A stretch of DNA of 64,000 nucleotides, taken from NCBI GenBank assembly GCA_029783825.1, contig JAREIK010009709.1:22501-86500 (forward strand). The letters are read 5' to 3'. This stretch comes from Sapria himalayana. Lineage: Eukaryota > Streptophyta > Magnoliopsida > Malpighiales > Rafflesiaceae. Position numbers and translations under genes: made by a program. Below the pieces are notes generated by a model. The model was not told where the DNA came from and searched no databases. It saw nothing but the letters and a program-made list of their open reading frames with translations. Positions 45,075 to 59,349 of this stretch are shown here, piece after piece; position 1 is the first letter of the stretch; each line of letters begins with the position of its first letter.

Positions 45075-45612
45075 GATATTAAAATAGCTAGGGAAAATTC
45101 CCTAGCTAATTTAACAAATTTTTTCTATCTTAATTTGCTAGCAAAAAATCCCTTGCGAAATTATCTAGGGTAAATTCCCTAGCTAATTTAGCTAGAAAAA
45201 AAATCCTTTGCTAATTTAGCTAGGGAATTTTCCCTATCTAATTTACCTAGGGGTATATTTATTTTAGCAACGACTTTTTTCTACCGCTAATTTTATTTAG
45301 TTATGGACTTATCCATCACTAATATTTAGCGAATATTACTTTAGCTTAGGAAATCTGCTATCGTTATTTCAGTTCAGCAATGGAAAATCTCATTTAGCTT
45401 GCTAATTTAGCTAGGAAAATTATTTTTTAGCTAGAGATTTTTCCGTCACTAAATTTTTAGATGGGGAGACTTTCTCTCGCTAAATTTTAATGTGGATCAG
45501 TTTAGATAGGGAACTGATCCGTCGGTAATCAATCGCTATATCCTGTTTAGTGACAAAAAATGCCCATTTAGTTAGGGAATTATCCCAAGCTATATGGGAT
45601 TTTTTTGTAGTG
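45075..45612 (+). repeat. 3' subterminal repeats and terminus of CACTA copy C
   Basis: Many TTAGCTAGGGAATTTTCCC, TCCCTAGCTAATTTAG and TCCGTCRSTAA motifs over about 540 bp, ending at 45612. Inverted terminus: CACTACAAAAAAATCCCATATAG, matching copy 2 with one substitution in the first 20 bases. A TCTA-type array begins right after it. Confidence 0.87.
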
Positions 45613-47800
45613 CTAGTTATATGAAAATCTGGCTATCTAGTTATCTGTCTATTTGTATATCTGTCTTTTGGCCAATCTCTCTTTCTATCTATATATCAAT
45701 CTATCTATCTGTCTACCTCTATATCTATCTATCTGTCTATGTATTTATCTATCTATGTATTTATCAATCAATCTATCTATCTAATTGTATATCTATCTAT
45801 TTGTCTATCTGTCTATTAGTTTATCTTTCAATACGTCTATATATCTGTCTATTTGTCCATCAACCTATTTGTCTATCATATACCTAGCAATATGTATATC
45901 TATCTATCTATCAATATATCTATCAATTTTTCAGTCTATTTGTCTATCTATATATCTATCAATTTATCAGTCAATTTGTCTATCTATATATCTATCTCTC
46001 AATATATATGTCTATCTATTTATAGATTAATCTATTTGTCTATTTGTTATTTATCTACTTGTCAATTTGTTTATCTGTCTATCTGTCAATCTCTCGATCA
46101 GTTTATTAGTCTATGTTTTTATTTGTCTATCTATCTAACTATCTATCTTTCTATATGTCTATTTGTATATATGTATATATATAAACCTTTTTAATATGTA
46201 TCTATCTATATATCTATCTATTTGTCAAGCTATCTTTCTATATGTCTATCTCTCTATCTGTTTATCTTTCTATCTATCTATTTGTGTATCTATCTATCTA
46301 TCTACATATTTATGTGTCTATCTGTCTATCTATATATTTGTCTATCTGCCTATCTATATATTTGTCTATCTGCCTATCTATCTATCTTTTTATCTATCAG
46401 TCAGTCTGTCTATCTATCTAAATGACTATCTATATTTTTGTCTAAATGTCTATCAGATATGACTATTCGTTTATATGTCTATCTGGCTAACTATCTATCT
46501 ATATATCTATTTATCTATCTATTTATCTAATTATCTGTCTATCTATCCATCTATATATGTCTATCTATTTATTTATTTATTATCTATCTATCTATATGTC
46601 TATATATCTATCGATCTATCTTTCTATCTATGTTTAGATCTATATGTCTACTGTATAACTGTCTATCTATCTATCTGTCTATCTTTATTTGTATCGGTCT
46701 AACTATCTATCTATAAATATATCTATCTATTTATTTATCTATCTATCTATATATTTATCTACCTATCTATTTATCTATCTATCTATCTAACTTTCTATCT
46801 ATCTATTTGTATATCTGTCTATCTATCTATATGTCTATTTGTCAATTTGTCTATCTACTAATCTGTATATCTATCTCTCTATCTATAAGTCTATCTATCT
46901 ATCTTTCTACTATCTATCTCTCTATCTATCTATTAGTCAATCAATCTATCTATCAATCAATCAATCTATCTATCTATCTGTCTGTATGTCTACCTGTCTA
47001 TCTATCTATCTGTCTGTCTGTCTAACTGTCTATCTATATATCTATATATATATCTATCTATCTATCTGTATGTCTGTCTGTCTATCTATATATCTATTTT
47101 TCTATTTATCTGCCTATATGTCTATCTGTCTATATGTCTATATATCAATCTGTCTATCCATCTATCAGTTTATCAATCTATCTTTCTATCTTTCTATCAA
47201 ATTATTTGTCTATCAATCTATTTGCCTATTTGTCTATCTATCTATCAATATGTGTATCTGTATATCTGTCTATCTGTTTATCAGACTAACTGTTTATATA
47301 TCTATATGTCTATCTGTCTATATATCTATCTCTCAACATATAAATCTATATATATGTATATTTATCTATTTGTGTATATGTTCAAATATCTATCTGTATA
47401 ACTATCTATCAATCTATCTGTCTAACTATCTATTTGTCGATCTATGTATCTATCTATCAATTGTATGTCTATCTATCAATTGTATGTATATCTATCTATC
47501 TATCTATTTGTTTATATATATAGCTATAAATTTGTCTCTCTTTATCTGTTTATCTATCTATCCATCTTTCTATCTGTCTATCTATTTGTCTATCTGTATG
47601 TCTCTCTGTCTATTTGTCTATATGTCTATCTAACTATCTATCAATCTGTCTATCTATCTATTTGTATATATATCTATATTTCTCCCTATGTTTCTGTAAA
47701 TCTATCTATATGTCTATATATCTAACTGTCTATCTATCTATATACCTATGTGTCTATCTGTCAATCTATCAATTTATTAACAATAAATCTATCTAATGTA
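45613..47800 (+). repeat. Degenerate TCTA/TCTG array (right, first part)
   Basis: Starts about 20 bp beyond the CACTA terminus and consists of TCTA, TCTG and TTTG tetramers on the plus strand, as in 1-3904. The overlapping frames (for example 46839-47633) are SIYL-type by-products. Confidence 0.93.
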
Positions 47801-47825
47801 TATCTATAGACAGTTAATTAGATAA
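47790..47825. other. Strand-switch point of the TCTA array
   Basis: The sequence changes from CTATCTAATGTATATCTAT to AGACAGTTAATTAGATAAAC; left of it the plus strand is TCTA, right of it TAGA. The join is head-to-head without a spacer. Confidence 0.85.
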
Positions 47826-48054
47826 ACAGATAGATAAATATTCAGATAAACAGACAGACAGATAGATAGACATATAGATAGATAGATAGATATACACATA
47901 GCTAGATATATATAAATAGATAACTAGACAGATAGACATATAGATAAATAAATAGATAAAAAGGTAGACAGCTAGACAAATAGAAAGATAGACATAAAGA
48001 TAAATAGTTAAAAAGGTAGGTAGATAGAAAGACAAATAGACAATAGAGAGAGAG

Positions 48055-48106
<52 letters not shown>

Positions 48107-50172
48107 TTAGACAAAAGATACATAGACAGATAGATAAAAACACAGATAGATTTATATATATATATAGAATGATAATTAAACAAATAGATAGTTAAACAGA
48201 TAGATAGATAGATAAATACATAGATAGTTAGATAGATAAATAGATAGACATAGACATTTATATAGATAGACAAAAACAGATATAGATAGCTAGACATATA
48301 GATAGATACACAGATTGATAGATAAGCATATAGCAAGATACCTAGATATAATAGATAGGCAGATAGATAGTTAGATCGATAAAAATATAGATAGAGAGAT
48401 AGATAGTCATATTGACACACACACACACACACACACACACAGATTTATAGATAGACAGATAGATAGGTAGGCAGATATGTAGATAGGTAGATAGGCAAAT
48501 AGACACAGACAAATAGACAGATAGATAGACAAATAGATAAACAAATAGATAGATAGTCTACTAGATAGATTGACAGATAGACATAGAGACATATAGACAT
48601 ATATACTGATAGTCAGATTGATAAATAAATAGATAGATATATAGATAGACATATAGACAGATAGAGAGATATACAGACAGACTAACTGATAGATAGATAG
48701 ATAGATAGACAGATAAACAGATAAATGGATAGATAGATAGATAGACAAACAAACAGATTGATATATAGATAGATAATTAGATAAATAGATAGAAAGATAG
48801 ATAGATAGATAGAAAGATAGACAATAAACATATTGAAATATTGACAGATTAAAAGTTTGAAAGATTAATAGAAAGACAGATATACAAATCGTGATATAGA
48901 TAGATAGACAGATAGTCAGATTAACTTATAGACAAATAAACAAATAGACAGATAGGGAGATATACAGATAGACAAATAAAAAAAAGAAAGAAAGATAGAC
49001 AGATAGACAAATAAACAGATATGCAGATACTCAAATAGGCAGATAGATAGATATACAGATAAATAGATTGACAAATAGACAGATAGAGAGATACATAGAT
49101 AGACAGACAGATAGATATGCAGATAAACAGATAGAAAGATAGATTGTTTGAACGAAAAATTGATAGATACATAGACACATAAAAATAGATAGATAGGCAT
49201 ATACGTTGATAAGCAGATAGATAGATATATATAGATTGACAAATAGACATATATATACATAGATAGATAGACAGATAGATAGATGAACAGATAGACAAAT
49301 AGACAGATAAACATAAAGAAAGAAAAATAGAAAGAAAGAAAGATAGAAAGATAGATAGATAGATAGATATGTAGATAGATAAATAAACAGATTGAAAGAA
49401 AGAAAGAAAGATAGATAGATATACAAATAGACAGAAAGACAGATAGAAAGATAGACAGATAGAGAGATATACAGATAAACAGACAGACACATATATATAT
49501 ATATAGACAGACAGACATATATATAGATAGACAGACAGACATATAGAGAGATAGATAGATAGACAGATAGACTTATAGATAGATAAGGATATAGATAGAT
49601 AAAAAGATACATAGATCGATAGATAGATAGATAGATAGGAAGAAAGATAAATAGCTAGATAGATAGACAAAAAAAGATTTGTAGATATACAAATATATAG
49701 ATAAGATAGATAGACAAATAGATAGACAAATAGATAGATAGACAAATAGACAGATGGATAGATAAGCAAATAGGACTGAGAGAAAGAAAGATCGATAGAT
49801 AGATAGACACATCGAAAAATATATAGAAAGGTAGGTACCTTGATTAGCAGATAGACATATATATATATAGACACAAAGACATATAGACAAATAGATAGAT
49901 CGATAGATATACAAATATATAGTTAGACATATAGATAGATAGACATGTAGATAGAAAGATATACAAATAGCTAGATACTTATATTAGCAGATAGACATTA
50001 TACAGATAATCATATAAATAGATAGAAAGATAGATAGATAGAAAGATATATAGATAGACATATAGATAGATAGATAGACATATTGATAGAAAGATATATA
50101 GATAGATAGATAGACAGATAGAGAGATAGAAAACTAGAACGAAAGAAAGAAAGATAGATAGTTAGGCAGATA

Positions 50173-50871
50173 GACTAATAGAAAGATTGAAACATAGACA
50201 CATAGATAAATAGATATATATATTTATATAGACATATAGATAGACAGAAAAATAGATAGATATATTTATAGAAAGATAAATTGAGAGATAGATAGATAGA
50301 TAGATAGATTGAGATATTGGCATTTTGATAGATTGACAAATTTACAAAATGACTAATAGATAGAAGGAGAGATAAACAAATAGATAGATAGAAAGATAGA
50401 CAGATAGACATATAGACAGATAGACATAAAGACATATAGACTGTTAGACAGATAGACATATATATATGTAGAAAGATAGACAAATAGACATACATATATA
50501 TATATATATATACAGATAGATATATAGATATACAGATAGACAAATAGACTAATAGAAATATTGAAACATAGATAGATAGATAAATAGATATATATATTTA
50601 TTTAGACATATAGACAGACAGACAAATAGATAGATATATTTATAGAAAGATAAATTGATAGATAGATTGATTGATAGATTGAGATATTGGCATTTTGATA
50701 GATTGACAAATTTACAAAATGACTGATAGATCGAAGGAGAGATAAATAGATATATAGATAGACAGATAGAGATATAGACAGATAGACATATAGACATATA
50801 GACAGATAGACATAAAGACATATAGACTATTAGACAGATAGACAGATATATATGTAGAAAGATAGACAGAC

Positions 50872-50902
<31 letters not shown>

Positions 50903-50940
50903 GATAGATATATAGATATACAGATAGACAAATTGACAGA
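50173..50940. repeat. Tandem duplication of about 375-385 bp within the TAGA array
   Basis: Units 50173-50545 and 50547-50940 share diagnostic non-tetramer phrases: GACTAATAGAAA, GAGATATTGGCATTTTGATA (at 50311 and 50681), ACAAATTTACAAAATGACT, GAAGGAGAGATAAA and GACATAAAGACATATAGACT (at 50423 and 50809). A partial third copy with the TTTACAAAATGACT and GAAGGAGAGATAAA phrases lies at about 51350-51480. Confidence 0.82.
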
Positions 50941-53900
50941 AATATAGATAGATAAATATATAGATAGATAAATATATAGATTAAAAATTTGACAGTTAGA
51001 CAGAAGCACAAATAGACAGATATATAGATATAAAAATAGACAGATAGAAAGATATATAAATAGACAGAAAGATAAATAGATAGACAGAAAGATAGACAGA
51101 TATAAAGATAGATAGATCGATAGACATATAAATTGAATAACAAATAGATGGTTAGTTAGATAGATAGATATATAAATTGAAAGATATATAGAAAGATAAA
51201 TAGATTTTTAAATAGTTAGATAGATAGACAGATAGACAGATATAGAGAAAGAAAGATATATCGATAGATTGATAGGCTGATAGGCTAGATAGACATATAG
51301 ACAGATAGATAGATAGACATATATACATAAAGACAGACATATAGATAGATATATTTATAGAAAGATAGATAGAGAGATAATAGATAGATAGATAGATTCA
51401 TAGATTAATAGATTGACATTTTGAAAATTTGATAAATTTACAAAATGACTGATGGATAGAAGGAGAGATAAACAAATGGACATATATACATATAGACATA
51501 TAGATAGATAGACACATAGATCGGTATGTAGCTAGATAGATAGACAGATAGATTGATAGATAGAAAGACGGCCAATTAAATATATAGATAGATATATATA
51601 CAGATAGACAAATCGACAAACAAATAGATAGATTAGATAGATAAATAAATAAATAGATAGATAAAAATATAGATAGAAAATAAACAGATAGACAGATAGA
51701 TAGATAAATAGATAGAATGATAGACAAATTAAAAGATAGATAAATATATAGATAGATATACATATAGACATATATAAAGATAGACTAACAGATATATAGA
51801 TAGATAATATATAGATTAATAAATTAATAGATAGACAAATAGTCAGAAAGATAGATAGACAGATAGATAGATAGATAGACATATATATATATATATAGAC
51901 AGATAAACAAATAGACAGGTAGGTAGATAGACAGATAGATAGATATATAGATTGATAGATATCTAGATATATATATATAGAAAGATAGATAGAGAGAAAG
52001 ATAAATAGATAACCAGATATATAGATAGATAGAAAGACATATAGATAGATAGACACATAAATACATAAACATATAGATAAACACATAGACATATAGATAG
52101 ATATACAGATAGACATATAGATACTTAGATAGATAGACATATAGACATATAGACAGACAAATAGATAGATAGATAGAAAAAGAGACTAATAGATAGATTG
52201 ACAGATAAATAGATAGACAGGAAGATATGCAGATAGGTAGATAGGCTGATAGATATATAGATAGATAGACATATAGTTATATACACACAAAATAAAAATA
52301 TAGATATAAAGATAGGAAAATATAAAGATAGACATATAGATAGTTCGATATACAGATAGGCATATAGACATATACACAGATAGACATATAACTAGATAGA
52401 CAAATAGACATATAGGCAAATAGGCAAATAGGAAAATAGGCATATAGGTAGATAGGTAGATAGGCAGATAGATAGATAGATCTGTAGAAAGATATAGAGG
52501 AAGACATATAGACAGATACATAGACAAATAGATAGATAGACAAGCAGATAGATGGATAGACAGATAGTCATATAGTCATCAATAGATAGACATATTGATA
52601 AATATACAAATAGATATATAGATAGATAGATAGATAGACAGATATATAGATAAACAAATTAACAGATTGACACAGACACCTAGATAGGTCAATAGATAGA
52701 CATATAGATAGATAGACAGACAGATAGATAGATAGATAGATAGACTTATATATAGATAGACAGATCTACATAGACAGATAGATAGATAGAAAAATAAACA
52801 GATAGACAGCGTGGTAGATAGGCATATACATAGATAGATATATATAGATAGGATGATAGACAAATAGAAAGATAGATAGATAGATAGAAAGACAGATAGA
52901 TAGAAACATAGTCAGATAGATAAATAGATAGATAGAAATATAGATATATAGACAGACAGAAAGACAGATAGATAGATAGACATATAAAAATATAGACAAA
53001 TTAATATATAGATATATAGACAGATAGACAGATAGAAAATAGACCAATAGATTAATAGACAGATAGACAGACAGATAGATCGATAGATAGATAGATATAT
53101 ATATATAGACAAATCAACATATATATATATATATAGAAAGATAGATAAATAGATAGATAGTTAAATATATAGATAGAAAAATTACAGATATACAGATAGA
53201 TAGGTAGACACATAGATAGATAAACAAATACACATATTAATAGATATAAGATAGATAGATAGACAGATAGATAGATAGACAGATATAAAGATAGATAGAT
53301 AGACAAATTAATAGATTAACAGATAGAAGATAGACATATAGAAAGATATACAATAAATAGAATGATAGAGAGATAGATTAATTGATAAATAGATTCATTG
53401 AAATATAGAAAGATAGAAAGATAGAGAAATATATAGATAAATAGCCAGATAGATAGATAAATAGATAGACATATAGACAGATAATCAGATAAATATATAG
53501 ACATATAGACAGACAGAAAGACATATAGATAGATAAACAGATAGAAAAATAACAATGTTGAGAGATAGACATATAGATAGATAGACAGATAGGTAGATAA
53601 AAAGATAGACAAATAGAGTGATTGATAAAGAGACAAATAAATAGATAGAAATTAGGTAGATAGAAGATAGGAAGATAGGTAGATAGGTAGATAGGAAGAT
53701 AGATATATAGATAGATACACAGATAGATAGACAGACATATAAAAAGATATATATAAAGGTAGACAAATAGAGTGATAGACATATAGATAGATAGATAGAC
53801 ACATACACAGATAGACATATAGATTGATATACAGATAGACATTCAGATAGATAGATAGATATATGATAGACATATAGCCAAATAAGCATATATGCATATA

Positions 53901-56509
53901 GGTAGATAGACAGATTGGTAGATTAATATAATGATAGATAGATCAATAGATAGATAGAGAGGAAGACATATAGATAGATATATTGACAAATAGACAGATA
54001 GTTAGACAAATAGATCGCTAGATAGATAGACAAATAGACATATAGATAGATACACATATAGATAAATAGACAGATAGACAGATAGACATATATACAGATA
54101 AATAAATAGATAGATTAACACATAGAAACAAAGATAGGTAGCTAGATGCACATATAGATAGAAAGATAGACAGATCAAAAGATTGATCAGATAGATATAT
54201 ATACAGATAGATAGATAGATAGATAGATATATAGATAGATAGATATATAGATTGATAGGTAGGTAGATAGGAAAAATATAGATAGATAGATAGATAGAAC
54301 ATATATATTGAAAGATAGATAGACAAATATATAGATAGATAGGTAGATAGATCGACAGATAGACAGATACATAGACAGATAGACAGGTAGACAGATATAC
54401 AGATAGACTTATATACATACTATAGATAGACAAATAGATATCTATACAGATAAGCAAATATACAGAAAGACACAAATATAGAAAGATAGATAGACATATA
54501 TAATGATACACTAAAAGACAGATAAACAGTTTGACATTTTGACAGATAGACATATATACATATTAACATATAGACAGTTAGATAGTTAGACAGATAGACA
54601 GATAGATAGATTGCCATATAGATAATTAGATAAATAGATAGATAGGATGATATATATATATATATACATATAGATAGACTCGCAAATAGATATAAAGTTA
54701 TACATATAAAAAGATAGACAGCTAAATAATTAGACAGATAGATAGATTGAATGATAAATAGATATAAAGATAGATATTATATATAAAGATAGACATACAT
54801 TCATACATATAGATAGATAGCCAGACAGACATATATATATATATATATAGATTGACTGATTAAAAGATTGGCAGTTTGATAGATTGACAAATTGAAAGAG
54901 TGAGAGAAAGACCAATAGACAGATCGAGAGATAAATAGATAAATAGATAGATAGACAACTAGGAAGATAGATAGATCGACAAATAGATAGTTAACCAGAT
55001 AGATAGATAAATATATATATACAAATATAAAGATAGATAGAAAGACATATATAGAGACAAATAGACATATAGATAGATTGATTGATTGACATATAGATAG
55101 ATAGACAATTAGACAGATAGTTAGATACACAAATAATTAGATAGATAGACAAATAGACAAATAGGCAGATAAATAGAAACAAAGATAGGTTGATAGGTAG
55201 ATAGATAGATAGACAGATTGACAAATTGATAGGTAGACAGAGAGACCGGATAGATAAATATATAGATAGATAAACAAATAGACAAATAAATAGATAAATA
55301 GATAAATAGAAACACAGATAGACAAATAGAGTGACAGATAAAGAGATAGGTAGATAAATAAATATACATATACACAAATATACAAATAAAAATATAGATA
55401 TATAGTTAAATAGACAAATTGTCATGTAGGCAAATAGATAGATTACTAGATAGATAGATAGATAGATAGATATATAGACATAAATGTAGATAGGTAGATA
55501 GATAGTCAAATAGATAGATAAATAGGTAGAAAGATAGACAAACAGATAGATATATAGACAGATTGATAGATAGATAGCCAAAAAGATAGATATATAGATA
55601 GATAGATAAAGAGTCATATAGACATATACATAGATAGATAAACATAAACATAGATTTATAGATATAAAGATAGACAAATAGACAAAAGGCTTATGGGCAG
55701 ATAGGTAGATATGTAGATAGGCACTTAAACACATAAACATATAGAAATATAGATAGATAAAAAGATACATAAATAAATAGTCACATAGATAGATAGATAG
55801 ACATATAGAGAGATTAATAGATAATAGATAGATAGATAGATAGATAGATACAGAGATGGACAAATATACTGATAGACAGATAGATAGATATACAGATTGA
55901 CATATATTAATATAGATAGATATATAGGTAGACAAATAAACAAATACACATGATAGATAGATAACAAATAGATAGACAGAAAAATTGACAGATAGATAGA
56001 TAGCTAGACAACTAAACATATAGACAGATAGACAGTTATATAGAAGAAAAATAGATAGATAGATAGATAGACAGAAAAATAGATAGATAGAAGACAAATA
56101 TATAGATAGACAGATAGACAGAAAAATACATAGATAGAAAAATAGATAGATAGACAAATAGATAGATAGTCAAATAGTCATATAGACAGCTATACATATA
56201 GATAGATATAGAGCTAGTTAGTTAGACAGATAGATAGATAGACAGATAGTTAGATAGATAGAAAGATAGAAAGACATATAGAGAGAAATACAGATAAATA
56301 GACAGATAGATAAATGGACAAATAAAGAGATAGACAGAAAGAAAGAAAGATATTTAGATAGACATATTGACAAATAGATAGACCGATATACAAATAGAAA
56401 GATATATAGATAGATAAATTGACATATAGATAGATTGATAGTTTGATAGATAGACTAATAGACAAATAGATAGATAGATAGATAGATAGACTGATAGTTA
56501 GACAGATCA

Positions 56510-56765
56510 ACAGAGATACTGATAGACTGATATATATATAGAAAGATAGATTGATAGACTGATAAACATTATACAGATTAATAGTTTAATAGATAGAACG
56601 ATAGATAGACTGATAGATAGATTGAAAGATAGACGAACAGATAAATAGACAGATCGATAGAAAGATAGACAGATAGATAGATAGATTGTAAGAGTGATAA
56701 ATAGATACATAAATAGATAAATAGACAATTGGAAGATAGACAAATAGACAGATTGTTAGAAAGAT

Positions 56766-56802
<37 letters not shown>

Positions 56803-58490
56803 CACAGATAGTTAGATTGATATATAGATAGATAGAGAGAGAAATAGATAAACAATTATACAGATAGATAGACAAACAAATAGACTAATAGACAAATAGA
56901 CAGATTGATAGATAGACACAAGATAGATAAACAGATAGACATATAGATAGATATACAGATATATAGAAAGACAAATAAATTGATAGATTAATAGATAGAT
57001 AAAATAGACAAATAGGAAGATTGATAGATTAACACATTGACAGATTGATAGATTTACTTATTAGCAGATTGATAAATTGATAGATTGATAGAAAGATTGA
57101 TAGTCAGATTGAGAGATAGACATATATAGAGATAGATAGATTGCCATATTGAAATATAGATATGTTGATAGATAGATAGACTAATAGAAAAAATAGAAGA
57201 TAGACAAATAGATAAATAGACAAATAGATAGATAAAGAGATGGATAGTTAGATAGCTAGACAAATAAAAAGATATAAAAGTAGACAGATTGAAAGACAGA
57301 TAGACAAATATATAGATTAATATATTGTCAGATAGATAATTAGATAGATTGATAGATTTACAGATTGATAGATTGTCATATTCACATATTGACAGATTGA
57401 CAAATTGATAGAAAGACCAATGGATAGATCTAGAGATAGATAGATCCACAGACAGATAGATAGACAGATAGATAGAAAGATAGTACGATAGCCATATAGA
57501 CAGATAGACAGATAGAGAAATGGATAACTAGAAAGATAGACTGATAGACATAAGGCAGATTAATAGTTTGACAGATAGAAAGATAGAAAGACTGATAGAT
57601 AGATAGATAGACAGTAAATAGATAGATCGATAAAGAGACAGACAGATAGATAGATACATAGATAGATTGAAAGAGTGATAGATAGATACACAAATAGATA
57701 AATAGATAATTGGAAGGTAGACAAATAGATAGATTGTTAGAAAGATAGAAATAAAGAAAGAAAGATAGATACACAGATTGGGAGATTGACAAATAGATAG
57801 ATAGAAAGATAAATAGATAAACAATTATACAGATAGATGGACAGACAAATAGACTAATAGAAAAATAGACAGATAGATAGATAAACACAAGATAGATAAA
57901 CAGATAGACATATAGATAGATAAACAGATAGACATATAGATAGATATATAGATAGATAAAAAGACAACCAAATTGATAAATTAATAGATAGATAATTAGA
58001 CAAATAGGAAGATTGATAGATTAACAGATTGATAGATTTACTTATTAGAAATTTTGATAATTTGATAGATTGATAGAAAGGTTGATAGTTAGATTGAGAG
58101 ATAGACATATATAGAGATAGATAGATTGACATATTGAAATATAAATATATAGATAGACATATAGACTAATACAAAAATAGAAGATAGACAAATAGATAAA
58201 TAGACAAATAGACAGATAAAGAGATTGATAGTTAGATAGCTAGACAGATAAAAAGATATAAAAGTAGACAGATTGAAAGACAAATTTACAGATTTATATA
58301 TTGTCAGATAGATAATTAGATAGATTGGTAGATTTACAGATTAATAGATTTTCATATTCACATATTGATAGATTGACAAATTGATAGATTGATAGAAAGA
58401 TTAGTTGACAGATCTAGAGATAGATAGATCGACAGATAGATACACAGATAGATAGAAAGATAGTATGATAGCCATATAGACAGTTAGATA
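56510..58490. repeat. Tandem duplication of about 982 bp within the TAGA array
   Basis: Units about 56510-57490 and 57490-58490. Anchor phrases: CAGATTAATAGTTT at 56574 and 57556 (982 apart); ATAGAAGATAGACAAATAG at 57193 and 58177 (984 apart); TGATAGATTTACTTATTAG near 57046 and 58026; AAAAAGATATAAAAGTAGAC near 57268 and 58249. Divergence between units is scattered, so the duplication is not recent. Confidence 0.82.
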
Positions 58491-59301
58491 GATAAAGAGA
58501 TGGATAGCTAGAAAGGTAGACTGATAGATAGAGAGAAAGATAGACTGATAAATAGATAGACAGATATACATCTAGACAGATAGATAGATAGACAAATATA
58601 CTTATTGACAGATAGACATATAGATTTATAATCAAATATACAGTTAGATAAATAAACAAAAAGATTGATTGATAGATATACATGAAGACAGATGGATAGC
58701 TATATAGTTAGAAAGACAGATAGACATACACATAGATAGATAGATAGACAAACAAGCAGATTGTTAGCTAGGTATATAGACATATAGACATATATATTGA
58801 TAGATAGATAGATAGACAGACAGGTAGAAAATTAGACAAATAGATAGATAATATATAGATAGACACATAGACAGATAGACATATAGACCAGATTGATTGA
58901 TAGACATATTGTCATATAGAAAGATCGATATATATACAGATAGACAAATAGATGATTAGACAGATAGATAGAAAGACATAAAGATAGATAGACAAATTGA
59001 CAAATAGACAGACAGATAGATGATAAATAGATAGACATATAGATAGAAGAAAATAAATAGATAGATAGATAGACAGACAAAGAGACAAATAAACAAAGAG
59101 ATAGATAGTCAGATATACATAAAGATAGATAGAGAGCTAGACATATAGATAGATAGCTAGCTAGATATACAAATAGATAGGCAGGTAGACAGCTCGATAG
59201 CTAGATAGATATAAAATAGATAGATCGATATATAGACAAATAGACAATTAGATAGATAGGTAGATAAATATATAAACAGATAAACAAATAGATAGATAGA
59301 T

Positions 59302-59349
<48 letters not shown>

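Larger units (their letters stand above)
43596..45612 (+). mobile_element. 3' part of a CACTA element (copy C)
   Basis: Contains a palindromic patch (43596-43745), a GCN triplet tract (44196-44430), a palindromic array (44431-44610), the conserved 3' block (44640-44900) and subterminal repeats ending TTTTTTTGTAGTG at 45612. This is the same order as the 3' modules of copy 2. The 5' part and genes are not seen; it could be the right half of copy B (18205-24625), separated by the copia and CACTA insertions, but this is inference. Confidence 0.75.

Noticed and set aside
48916..49874. 317- and 208-codon minus-strand frames
   Set aside because: Same repeat-driven artefact as other frames in the TAGA array; no start context, domain or codon bias.
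54991..56157. 388-codon minus-strand open frame, Ser/Ile/Tyr/Leu/Cys-rich, membrane-protein-like
   Set aside because: TCTA repeats have no stops on the pyrimidine strand and give SIYL cycles in every frame; all three frames are open in overlapping stretches, which a real gene would not show.
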